Shown piece by piece: positions 24,221-31,882 of a DNA stretch of 40,907 bases. Source of the DNA: Desulfuromonadales bacterium (GTDB lineage: Bacteria > Desulfobacterota > Desulfuromonadia > Desulfuromonadales > DASPGW01); the NCBI GenBank assembly GCA_035620395.1, contig DASPGW010000019.1, forward strand, positions 1 through 40,907. The letters run 5' to 3'. The stretch's first letter is position 1; each line of letters starts with the position of its first letter. A model generated the notes under the pieces. It was not told the origin of the DNA. It ran no database searches and was given only the letters and a program-made list of their open reading frames with translations. Made by a program: the position numbers and the translations under genes.

Positions 24221-25207
24221 TCATTGCAGCAGCCCCGCCTCGCGCAGGTAGTCCTGCGCCCCGGGGTGCAGCGACAGCACCGGCACCGCGGCCATCTCCG
24301 GCGCCTCCAGTGCGGAGATGGCCAGATGCTGGCGGCGGAAGCGGTCGAGATTCTCCAACACCGTCCGCACCAGCAGGCGGACCGTCGCCTCGTCCAGGTC
24401 GGCGCGAGCGAAGAGGACGGCCTTCACACCGATGCTCGGCACCGGTTCGCGTCGCTCCAGCCCGGGATAGTGCTCCACCGGAATGGTGACGGGGTGGAGA
24501 AGGTTCCGGCTGGCAATGAAGGCCTCGACCATCTCCGGAGGCAGCGGCACCAGTTGCACTTTGCGCTCGCCGGAGCTCGCTTCGCGGACCGACAGGTTGG
24601 GATGGCCGACGGTGTAGAAGTAGGCGTCTATCTCGCCCGCCTGCAGCAGGTCGGAGGCGAGGGCGGCCGGCTCCTTGCGCAGTTGGACATCCTCCGGCCC
24701 GACGCCGACCAACTCCAGCAGCTGTTGCGCATTCTCGTTGTCGGCGGAGCCGGGGGCGCCGATGTTGACCCGCTTCCCCTTGAGGTCAGCGAGACCGGTA
24801 ATTCCCGCGTCGTCGGCGGCAACCAGCGTCAACGCCTCGCTGTGCAGGGCGAGAATGCCGCGCAGGTCGGCCTGCGGGTGACCCTCCCAGGGGCCGAGTC
24901 CGTTCGCCGCCTTGAACAGCATGTCGGCCTGGGCCAGGCCGAAGGCGACCTTCCCCTGCAGCACGTCGTCGATGTTCTGTTCCGAACCCTGTGACGGCTG
25001 GTTGATCAGGTACAGGCCGGTGTCCGGGCTGTGGCGGTTGACCACCTTGGCCAGGGCGGCGGCAGCGGCGTAGTAGACGCCTGCGGTATTGCCCGAGCCG
25101 ATGGCCAGTTTTTTCACCTCGCCGGCCCAGCCGGTGACCGGCCTGGCGAACGTGGCCGCCAGCAGCAATGCCAGGATGATCCCGCGCAGAAGACTGCACC
25201 TTCCCAT
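24221..25207 (-). CDS. TAXI-family TRAP transporter solute-binding protein (orphan)
   Basis: A 328-residue secreted protein; the signal peptide spans about residues 1-28. The mature start KKLAIGSGNTAGVYY and the LAQADMLFKAANG and LKGKRVNIGAPGSADNENAQQLLE segments are characteristic of TAXI (TRAP-associated extracytoplasmic immunogenic) binding proteins, which often bind glutamate or related acids. No TRAP permease gene lies in the window, so it is an orphan here. It lies 64 bases upstream of the hydrolase gene and could be in the same transcript. Confidence 0.88.
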   Translation of the reverse strand: MGRCSLLRGIILALLLAATFARPVTGWAGEVKKLAIGSGNTAGVYYAAAAALAKVVNRHSPDTGLYLINQPSQGSEQNIDDVLQGKVAFGLAQADMLFKAANGLGPWEGHPQADLRGILALHSEALTLVAADDAGITGLADLKGKRVNIGAPGSADNENAQQLLELVGVGPEDVQLRKEPAALASDLLQAGEIDAYFYTVGHPNLSVREASSGERKVQLVPLPPEMVEAFIASRNLLHPVTIPVEHYPGLERREPVPSIGVKAVLFARADLDEATVRLLVRTVLENLDRFRRQHLAISALEAPEMAAVPVLSLHPGAQDYLREAGLLQ

Positions 25208-25294
25208 GAAGCCTCCTCAACTCAAGAGAATCGGCAATGCCGGCAGAATGCCAATGCCCGGATTTGCCTGATGACTGCGCTGCAACAGCCGGAA

Positions 25295-25480
25295 TCATTG
25301 ACTCTCCGCCGGCGACCGCGGATCGGGCACCCCCGCGCGGACGCGGGCGGAGAAGAGCAGGTCCTGGTCGGCGGGCATCCGAATCCGGTCCAGGTAGAGC
25401 TGCTCGCCACGGTGGCTGGTGTGCAACCGCGCCACGTCCCGAGACGTCCCCGCTCGCTCCCTGAGCGAAAAGGGCCCCAC
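25295..25480 (-). CDS. Possible small protein, unrecognised
   Basis: A GTG-initiated open frame of 61 codons fills most of the gap between the AI-2E-type permease and the TAXI gene. It contains HRGEQLYLDRIRMPADQDLL, which reads like genuine protein, but the ribosome site is weak and I know no family for it. It may be a fragment of a lost gene or not coding. Confidence 0.25.
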   Translation of the reverse strand: MGPFSLRERAGTSRDVARLHTSHRGEQLYLDRIRMPADQDLLFSARVRAGVPDPRSPAESQ

Positions 25481-25497
25481 AGCGATGCACTGCCTGA

Positions 25498-26565
25498 CTA
25501 TTCGCTCGCCTGCCCTACGTCCCCCTCGATCCAGGCGGTCAGCAGGGTATAGCTGACCGCCAGCAGCACCGGGCCAATGAACAGCCCGATGATGCCGAAG
25601 GCGATCAGGCCGCCGATGCTGCCGGCGAGAATAAGCAGCATCGGCAGGTCGACCCCCTTCCTGATCAGGATGGGACGCAGGACGTTGTCGAGATTGGCGG
25701 CAACGACAGTCCAGACCAGCAGCAGAGTGCCGGCGAATGGATGCCCGCTCCAGTAGAGCCATCCCACCGCCGGGAGCAGCACGGGGATCGGGCCGACCTG
25801 GATGAGCGACGAAATGAACATCACTGCGGTCAGCACCGACACGAACGGTACCCCGGCGACGGCGAGACCGACTCCCCCCAACACCGCCTGCACCATGGCG
25901 GTGACGACCACACCGAGGGCGACACCGCGGACCGCGCGGCCGGCGAGTATGATGGCATCCTCCCCCCGACGGCCGGCCAGGCGACGGGCAAACCGGCAAA
26001 CCCCGTCGGCGGCTCTCTCACCACCGGCATAGAGGAGGGCAGCGAGAAGCACGGTCATCAGGAACTCGACGAACAGCATCCCGAGGCTGCCGGCCTGGGC
26101 AACGAACCAGGCGACGAATTTTCCGGCATACGGGGCCAGGCGAGCGGTCACTGCTTCGTGCCCCGAGACTGCCAACTCCTGCCATTGCTCGACCAGCCGG
26201 CGGCCAACGGCCGGGATTTTGCCGAGCCATTCCGGCGGCGGCCCGAGGGTGGCGGTTCCCAGGGATCTGGCCCACTCGATGATCTCGTCGGCGTTCTGAA
26301 CGATCGCGGCGATGGCGAGGGTGAAGGGGACGAAGAAAACCAGCAGCAGCGCCAGCGTCATGACCGCTACGGCGAGGCCACGCCGGCCCCAGAGCCGGGC
26401 CTGCGCGCCGAGCATCAACGGCCACGTGGCGACGACGATCATCGTTGCCCAGAGCAGCGGCAGCAGGAAGGGGCGCAGGATCCAGATGCAGGCGGCAATG
26501 AGCATGCCGATGAACAGGACGGCCAGAGTGGTGCGGGTGAGGTCGCGGGTGGGCGAGGTCGACAT
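25498..26565 (-). CDS. AI-2E family permease (PerM/YdiK-like)
   Basis: A 355-residue protein with about eight membrane helices. The C-terminal region (LIQVGPIPVLLPAVGWLYW ... NVLRPILIRKGVDLPMLLILAGSIGGLIAFGIIGLFIGPVLLA) is the diagnostic AI-2E transporter motif set (DNxLRPxLI, GGLxxFGxxGxFxGP). The family includes the autoinducer-2 exporter TqsA and Na+/H+ antiporters, so the substrate is open. The ATG at 26565 has AGGAG 10 bases upstream. A longer in-frame extension upstream is basic and unlikely to be translated. Confidence 0.9.
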   Translation of the reverse strand: MSTSPTRDLTRTTLAVLFIGMLIAACIWILRPFLLPLLWATMIVVATWPLMLGAQARLWGRRGLAVAVMTLALLLVFFVPFTLAIAAIVQNADEIIEWARSLGTATLGPPPEWLGKIPAVGRRLVEQWQELAVSGHEAVTARLAPYAGKFVAWFVAQAGSLGMLFVEFLMTVLLAALLYAGGERAADGVCRFARRLAGRRGEDAIILAGRAVRGVALGVVVTAMVQAVLGGVGLAVAGVPFVSVLTAVMFISSLIQVGPIPVLLPAVGWLYWSGHPFAGTLLLVWTVVAANLDNVLRPILIRKGVDLPMLLILAGSIGGLIAFGIIGLFIGPVLLAVSYTLLTAWIEGDVGQASE

Positions 26566-26644
26566 CGGTGATGAACTCCTGCTGGCGGCGAGATGCGAAA
26601 ACCGTGCGGGGCGTCGGCGCGCACCCTTCCGCACGGCGCTAACG

Positions 26645-29038
26645 CTAAACTGACGGGCCGGTCCCGGGGGGCGAGCCACTCTTTTCGGCACCGCGCTCCG
26701 CCCGCCGGACCGGAGTGGCCCGGTCGAGGTGCACGTCGAGCTGCGGGAAGGCCATGACGATGCCGGCTTCGCCGAAGCGGTGGTCGAGCATGTGCCGGTA
26801 GTCGCTCTCTATGATGCGATAATCGTAGCTCGGGCTGACCTGCGCCCAGAAATAGGCGCTGAAGATCAGGGCACTGTCGCCGAAATCCTCGAACAGGACC
26901 ACCGGTTCCGGCTGCTTAAGGATCCGGCCGTGCTCGGCCATCGCTTCGGACATGATCTGTACCACCTCCCGGGTCGGCGAGCCGTAAGCTACCCCGACCC
27001 GCACCTTGAGGCGAATGAGCTCGTCCGCCAGGGTCAGGTTGATGACGCTCTTCTGCAGAAACTCGCTGTTCGGCACCAGCATGTCGAAACCGTCGAAGCG
27101 TCGCACCTGTGAGCAGCGGGCGCCGATCTCGATCACCCGGCCACGGTTGCCATCGACCTCGATCACATCCCCAACCTTGATCGGCCGCTCGAACAGCAGA
27201 ATCATCCCGCTGATGAAGTTGTTGATCAGGTTCTGCGCACCGAAGCCGACGCCGATGGCGAGGGCACCTCCCATGAAGGCGAAAATCGTCAGCGGAATCT
27301 TCACCGTAATCAGGGCAAAGACGAAAACCGCGATGACGACCAGTGCCGTCAGTATTTTTTCGACGAGGACCGCCGTCCCCACCTCAAGCTTCAGGAACCT
27401 GGCTGCCAGCCCACGGACTCGGTCCCGAATCAGAAAAACCAGCCACAGCCCAACCACCAGGATCGCCAGCGCCACCGCTACCTTGCCGATGGTTACCGGT
27501 CGCTCCTTGGTCACTGCCTGACCGTTGACCAGAATGGTGTCCTCGACGACGAACAGCTCGTAGCTCCAGGACCGGCGGACCAGCTCCCAGGCGCGGGCAG
27601 CAGTTCCCTGCAGCTGCTGTTCGCCGCTGGTCTGCTGCCGACGCTCCTGGACCTCGTCGATTAAGTGATTTTGCAGCCGCAGGATGTCGTCGACGGTCCC
27701 CAGCGCCTTGAGCAGAAAATCGCTCCGCTCGACATAATTGTCGAGCTGCTGCTGCACCGGCTCCCGCGCCGCAGCCCCTGGCCCCAGGTCGGCCAGCCGC
27801 TGCCGCTGGTTGAGGGCCAGGTTCTGTGCCAGCTTCAAGCTCGAATCAAGGTAGGAGCGGTACTCTTCCGCCCGGCGTTGGGCGCCCTGCAACCGCTCCG
27901 CGAGCTTCTCCAGTTCGGCACTGTCGACCCCCCGAACCACCCGGTAGCGTTCCCCCCAGATCGACTTCTCGTACCTCAGGACGACGTCACGGATCTTGTA
28001 GAACTCGGCCTTCAGGGCGAGGTTGTCGGATTGTGCCTGGCGCAGCTCAAGGGTCTCCTGCAACTGTTCGATTTCGGCCTGGCCGACGGCGGCGGCACGA
28101 GCGCGCTGCAGCTCCTGTCGCGCCTGTTGCAACCGCTCCTGACCCAGGGAGCTCTCCCGGCCGACCCGGAGCTGCTCGGCTTCGAGCTGCTGCTGCTCCG
28201 TGGCCACGGCAGCGAGCTTTTTTTCCAGCTCCGCCTGGCTGAAAACGGCCGGGGTGGCGTTCGCCACCCGCAGTTGCCGCTCGAGAAAGGCGAGCTTGTC
28301 GTTGTGCAGGGCCAGCGCCATCTCGGTCATCTTCTGCCTGGCACCGGCCGAAAGGATCTCCGCCTGCGCTGAGGCCTCGGCCAGCCGGGCAAGGTCGTCC
28401 AGCCATTCCTGGCGCAGTTGGTCTCCCGCTAGCGCCGGCTTTTCGAGCAGCTCCGCCACCTGGCGCCGGCGCTGCTGTGCCTCCTTCAGCGTCTGGCGCG
28501 CCCGGTCGAGGTCCTGCTGAGCGAAGGACTGAAGAATTCTGTCCTTCTTGATCAAGATATTCTGGGCGCCAATCGAATCGCGAAGCTCGTCGAGGAGGCT
28601 GAGCGGATAGGGTGGTGCGATGCCGAACCCCTCCCAGCCCGCCATCTTGGCCGCCAGGTCCTGGTTGGCCAGGCGCATTTCCGCCAACTCGCGCAGAGCG
28701 AGGATGTGATGGTCGTAAGCCCGCGCCTGCCGATCGAGAAGAACCATTTTTTGCGCGGCCTCTTCATCGGTCGCACCGAACTGCTGCGCCGGCGTCGCCT
28801 CGAGCAGTGCCTGGAAGCTCTGCAGCTGCTCTCGGGTAGCCGTCAGAGCCTGCTCGAGCATTTCGGGAGAGGGGGGAGCGGCTTCGCCCCCTTCGGTCTG
28901 GGCAACAGGCGGCTCCTTTGTCCCAAGCCCGGGCAGTTCCGCCCAGGCGGCGGACGCCAGGGCGACGAGGAGCCAGAGCCCGGCGGCCAAGAGCTGCAGC
29001 GGCGTGGGGCGAGGCGGCATGGCTGTGCGCCTCATCAT
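26645..29038 (-). CDS. Large MscS-family mechanosensitive channel with periplasmic coiled-coil domain
   Basis: A 797-residue protein. A signal peptide (about 1-33) is followed by a roughly 460-residue alpha-helical, Gln/Leu/Arg-rich coiled-coil region that should lie in the periplasm, then about three to four membrane helices (about 525-640), and the MscS core: [22 protein letters not shown] (pore helix) and [36 protein letters not shown] (beta domain). This is the MscK/YbdG-like architecture, but shorter than MscK (about 1100). It releases solutes under osmotic downshock by family inference. Its start overlaps the stop of a small upstream gene (ATGATGA). Confidence 0.92.
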   Translation of the reverse strand: MMRRTAMPPRPTPLQLLAAGLWLLVALASAAWAELPGLGTKEPPVAQTEGGEAAPPSPEMLEQALTATREQLQSFQALLEATPAQQFGATDEEAAQKMVLLDRQARAYDHHILALRELAEMRLANQDLAAKMAGWEGFGIAPPYPLSLLDELRDSIGAQNILIKKDRILQSFAQQDLDRARQTLKEAQQRRRQVAELLEKPALAGDQLRQEWLDDLARLAEASAQAEILSAGARQKMTEMALALHNDKLAFLERQLRVANATPAVFSQAELEKKLAAVATEQQQLEAEQLRVGRESSLGQERLQQARQELQRARAAAVGQAEIEQLQETLELRQAQSDNLALKAEFYKIRDVVLRYEKSIWGERYRVVRGVDSAELEKLAERLQGAQRRAEEYRSYLDSSLKLAQNLALNQRQRLADLGPGAAAREPVQQQLDNYVERSDFLLKALGTVDDILRLQNHLIDEVQERRQQTSGEQQLQGTAARAWELVRRSWSYELFVVEDTILVNGQAVTKERPVTIGKVAVALAILVVGLWLVFLIRDRVRGLAARFLKLEVGTAVLVEKILTALVVIAVFVFALITVKIPLTIFAFMGGALAIGVGFGAQNLINNFISGMILLFERPIKVGDVIEVDGNRGRVIEIGARCSQVRRFDGFDMLVPNSEFLQKSVINLTLADELIRLKVRVGVAYGSPTREVVQIMSEAMAEHGRILKQPEPVVLFEDFGDSALIFSAYFWAQVSPSYDYRIIESDYRHMLDHRFGEAGIVMAFPQLDVHLDRATPVRRAERGAEKSGSPPGTGPSV

Positions 29039-29190
29039 CGGGTCGCCCCCAAGTTGTAGAGGTCCTTGATGTACGAGTGGGTCGGGGTGCTGTCGAGGTG
29101 GAAATAGTGCTCCTTGACATCCTCGCCGGTGTTCCCCTCACCTGCCGTTGGCAGCTTGCCATGCTCGACGGTCATTTTATCGGATGGCAT
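29035..29190 (-). CDS. Small conserved-looking protein coupled to the MscS-like channel
   Basis: A 51-residue hydrophilic acidic protein of unknown function. Its last codons overlap the channel start (stop TGA inside ATGATGA), implying translational coupling. It has no membrane helix or signal peptide. The C-terminus ([22 protein letters not shown]) is rich in His and aromatic residues. The ATG at 29190 has AGGTGA upstream; an earlier in-frame ATG at 29220 has no ribosome site. Confidence 0.6.
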   Translation of the reverse strand: MPSDKMTVEHGKLPTAGEGNTGEDVKEHYFHLDSTPTHSYIKDLYNLGATR

Positions 29191-29350
29191 GTCCTCTTCA
29201 CCTGCAATTGATTTACCCAAGGCGTGGCTGGGTGGAAGCCAGCGGTGACCGGGCCTGAGAACAAGCCGATACTAATGGAAAATATTAACAGGTCACAAGG
29301 GTTCTGCCAGCATGCCCCCCCTGGAAGGATTCCCGTGGCCGTCGAAAGGT

Positions 29351-29379
29351 TTGACTTTTGCCCGGCCGCGGGCAAAATA
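29351..29379 (+). promoter_or_regulatory. glk promoter with an operator-like palindrome in its spacer
   Basis: TTGACT (29351-29356) is followed 17 bases later by AAAATA (29374-29379). Between and partly over them TTTTGCCCG (29356-29364) and CGGGCAAAA (29369-29377) form a 9-base inverted repeat around GCCG. A repressor bound there would block the promoter. It lies 33 bases before the glucokinase start. Confidence 0.5.
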
Positions 29380-29411
29380 TCCTCGTATATGCACTGCAGA
29401 AAGGAGAACAG

Positions 29412-30395
29412 ATGCTGGTTCTGGCAGGGGACATCGGGGGGACGACGACGCGGCTCGCTTTTTTCCGCGACGCCGGCAACGGACTCGAAACGGTGGCGGC
29501 GGGACACTATGCGAGCCGCGAGCGCGGCAGCCTGGCCGCCATCCTGCAGGCCTTCGTTGCCGAACACGGCCTGGCCCCCGAACGTGTCTGCCTCGGTATC
29601 GCCGGACCGGTGTGTGAGGGCCGGGTGCTGACCCCCAATCTCCCCTGGCTCGTCGACGCCGGGGAACTGGCCGGGCTGCTGGGCCTGACACGGGTCTCCC
29701 TGATCAACGACCTGCAGGCCAACGCCTACGGCATTCCCCTGCTGGGCGAGGAGGATTTTGCGGTCCTCAGCCCGGGGCGGCCCGACCCCTCGGGGCCCAT
29801 CGCCGTCATCTCCGCCGGCACCGGGCTCGGCGAGTCGATGGCGGTCTGGGACGGCACCGCCCACCGTCCCCTGCCGACCGAGGGGGGGCATGCCGACTTC
29901 GCCCCCCGCAACGAACTGGAGACAGAACTGCTCCTCTATCTGCGGGCCGAATTCGGCCGGGTGAGTTACGAACGGGTCCTCTCCGGACCCGGCCTGGGCA
30001 ACATCTACCGCTTCCTGCGCGACAGCCGCAACCTCGCCGAGGACCCCGCGATAGTCATGGAAATGGGCCAGGGCGACGCGGCGGCTGCCATCGCCCGGGC
30101 CGCCCTGGCGGGGAGTTGTCCCCTGTGCGGACAGGCCCTCGACCTCTTCGTCTCCCTCTACGGCGCCGAGGCCGGCAACCTCGCCCTGCGCACCCTCGCC
30201 ACCGGCGGCGTCTACCTCGGCGGCGGCATCGCCCCGAAAATCATCGACCGGCTCCAGGGCCCGGCCTTCATGCTCGCCTTCACCGCCAAGGGGCGCCTCA
30301 GCCCGCTGCTCGAAACCATCCCGGTGCGGGTCATCCTCAACGAGCGCACGGCCCTGCTCGGCGCCGGCCGCTGCGCCCTGCTCGGTCCCGCCTGA
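29412..30395 (+). CDS. glk: Glucokinase
   Basis: A 327-residue ROK-independent bacterial glucokinase that phosphorylates glucose with ATP. The phosphate-binding LAGDIGGTTTRLAF lies at the N-terminus, followed by the substrate motif LINDLQANAYG (Asn/Asp contact glucose), ISAGTGLGES and LPTEGGHADFAP (sugar-binding E-G-G-H), and GGVYLGGGIAPK near the end. AAGGAG precedes the ATG at 29412. A palindrome in its promoter suggests repression. It has no sugar-transport neighbour. Confidence 0.94.
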   Translation: MLVLAGDIGGTTTRLAFFRDAGNGLETVAAGHYASRERGSLAAILQAFVAEHGLAPERVCLGIAGPVCEGRVLTPNLPWLVDAGELAGLLGLTRVSLINDLQANAYGIPLLGEEDFAVLSPGRPDPSGPIAVISAGTGLGESMAVWDGTAHRPLPTEGGHADFAPRNELETELLLYLRAEFGRVSYERVLSGPGLGNIYRFLRDSRNLAEDPAIVMEMGQGDAAAAIARAALAGSCPLCGQALDLFVSLYGAEAGNLALRTLATGGVYLGGGIAPKIIDRLQGPAFMLAFTAKGRLSPLLETIPVRVILNERTALLGAGRCALLGPA

Positions 30396-30458
30396 TTCAG
30401 CTGCGCCGGGGTCCGAAGGGTCCAGCCCAGCCACGAAAGTGCGGGGTGGGGGGATGAC

Positions 30459-30486
30459 TTGACGGGTCAAAAAATCGGGATAGAGT
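30459..30486 (+). promoter_or_regulatory. Promoter of the riboswitch-led cassette
   Basis: TTGACG (30459-30464), 16-base spacer, TAGAGT (30481-30486). The same arrangement (TTGAAT-N16-TAAAGT followed by GTGAA) recurs at 34908-34935. Confidence 0.55.
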
Positions 30487-30507
30487 GAATCCGTAATCGA
30501 ATAGTCG

Positions 30508-30612
30508 ATCCCGAAAAGCCAAACCTGCCGCGAGGCGGGGACGGAAAGCGATGGGTCCGCCGAAGCCGAGGCGAAGGCGGATGGCCGAGCTGCCGAAGGA
30601 TGTCACATCCTT
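30508..30612 (+). promoter_or_regulatory. GEMM-I (cyclic dinucleotide) riboswitch
   Basis: The aptamer is recognised by GCCAAACC, then a stem CCTGCC/GGCGGG capped by the GNRA loop GCGA (30524-30539), then GGACGGAAAGC and GATGGG, then a second stem (CCGCC/GGCGG) and the closing TGGCCGAGCTGCCGAA. These follow the GEMM-I consensus in order. ATCC (30508-30511) and GGAT (30598-30601) can close P1. The 3' P1 strand is also half of a perfect palindrome AAGGATGT-C-ACATCCTT (30596-30612), and its right arm TCCTT can pair with the Shine-Dalgarno AAGGAG at 30645-30650. Whether it senses c-di-GMP or cyclic AMP-GMP cannot be told by eye. Confidence 0.8.
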
Positions 30613-30658
30613 GAGAGGTGGTTCGGCCTTTAATTTTCCAGCGAAAGGAGTCCCATCC

Positions 30659-31312
30659 ATGAATTACACGGAACTGCTCAACCCACAGAACTCCGCCGTC
30701 GTCTTCATCGACTTCCAGCCGCAGATGGTCTTCGGTGTGGCTAACATCGACCGGCAGACCCTCTTCAACAACGTCCTGCTGCTGGCCAAGGCGGCCAAAA
30801 TCTTCAAGGTGCCGACTATTCTGACCACGGTGGAGTCGAAAGGCTTCTCCGGCAACATGTGGCCGCAGCTGCTCGACCTCTTCCCCGGCCAGGAGCCGAT
30901 CGAGCGCAGCTCCATGAACTCGTGGGAGGATGCGAAGTTCGTCGCCGCGGTGCAGGCCACCGGGCGCAAGAAGCTGGTCATGGCGGCCCTCTGGACCGAG
31001 GTCTGTCTGGCCTTCCCGGCCCTGGAGGCAATCAAGGCGGGCTATGAAGTCTATGCCGTCGAGGATGCCTCCGGCGGCACCACCGTCACCGCCCACAACG
31101 CCGCCATGCGCCGCGTCGAGCAGGCGGGCGCGGTGCCGATGACCGCCCTGCAGGTCCTCCTCGAGTACCAGCGCGACTGGGCCCGCAAGGAAACCTACGA
31201 CGCCGTGATCGAGGCGGTGAAGGAACACTGCGGCGCCTACGGCCAGGGAGTGGAGTACGCCTATACCATGGTGCACGGGGCGCCTCCCAGCCGCAAAGGC
31301 GCGGGCCGTTGA
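30659..31312 (+). CDS. Isochorismatase-like cysteine hydrolase (YcaC-type)
   Basis: A 217-residue cytoplasmic hydrolase of the isochorismatase superfamily. Asp18 in VFIDFQPQ and the catalytic Cys116 in LWTEVCLAFPAL are visible, the latter in the YcaC context TEVC; Arg83 seems to take the place where many relatives have Lys. YcaC-like enzymes have no agreed substrate. AAAGGAG lies 8 bases before the ATG, and this ribosome site may be sequestered by the riboswitch upstream. It heads a cassette with an ABM-domain protein (4 bases on) and an amidohydrolase. By context the cassette handles small amides or nitrogen compounds, which is inference. Confidence 0.88.
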   Translation: MNYTELLNPQNSAVVFIDFQPQMVFGVANIDRQTLFNNVLLLAKAAKIFKVPTILTTVESKGFSGNMWPQLLDLFPGQEPIERSSMNSWEDAKFVAAVQATGRKKLVMAALWTEVCLAFPALEAIKAGYEVYAVEDASGGTTVTAHNAAMRRVEQAGAVPMTALQVLLEYQRDWARKETYDAVIEAVKEHCGAYGQGVEYAYTMVHGAPPSRKGAGR

Positions 31313-31316
31313 GGAC

Positions 31317-31871
31317 ATGGAAGGTCCCGAACGGGAAGGCGGCCCGCTAACGGTCGTCGTCACTTGGCGGGTCCGGCTGGGATGCGAAGAGGCGTTCGAG
31401 GCGTGGCGCCGGGAGATTGCGGCCGCTGCCCTGGAATTCCCCGGCCACATGGGGATCGACGTGATTCGTCCGGGCGCCACCCCGGGCGAATATGTGGTCA
31501 TCTTCCGCTTCGATACCTACGAGCACCTGCGGGCATGGCAGGAGTCGGATATCCGCCGGAAGCTGCTGAAGAAGGCCGAGTCGTTTCGGGAGAGTGAACC
31601 GTCCTACCGCTTGGAAAGCGGTCTGGAGTTCTGGTTTGCGCCGCCGGGCGTGCCGGCCTCGCCGCCCCGCTGGAAGATGGCCCTGGTCACGGTCATCGGC
31701 GTCTGGCCGGCGAGCCTGCTGGTCCCCCGGCTGCTGCATCCTTTCACCGGCAACCTGCCTGCGCCCCTTAAGGCCCTGCTGATTGCCGTGGGCATCGTGA
31801 TTCTTCTCACCTGGGCGATCATGCCGCTGCTGGTGCGAATTCTTCGTCCCTGGCTGCATCGGCGCGGATAA
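31317..31871 (+). CDS. ABM-domain protein with two C-terminal membrane helices
   Basis: A 184-residue protein. Residues 10-105 form an antibiotic-biosynthesis-monooxygenase (dimeric alpha-beta barrel) domain: VVVTWRVRLGCEEAFEAWRREI and GEYVVIFRFDTYEHLRAWQESD. Two membrane helices follow (about 120-140 and 150-178), with the charged end RPWLHRRG. ABM domains bind or oxidise small hydrophobic molecules without a cofactor, and membrane-anchored versions of this layout occur but are uncharacterised. It is 4 bases downstream of the isochorismatase-like gene and thus cotranscribed. The ATG at 31317 has GAGG upstream inside the previous stop region. Confidence 0.82.
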   Translation: MEGPEREGGPLTVVVTWRVRLGCEEAFEAWRREIAAAALEFPGHMGIDVIRPGATPGEYVVIFRFDTYEHLRAWQESDIRRKLLKKAESFRESEPSYRLESGLEFWFAPPGVPASPPRWKMALVTVIGVWPASLLVPRLLHPFTGNLPAPLKALLIAVGIVILLTWAIMPLLVRILRPWLHRRG

Positions 31872-31882
31872 GGGAGAGCGAT

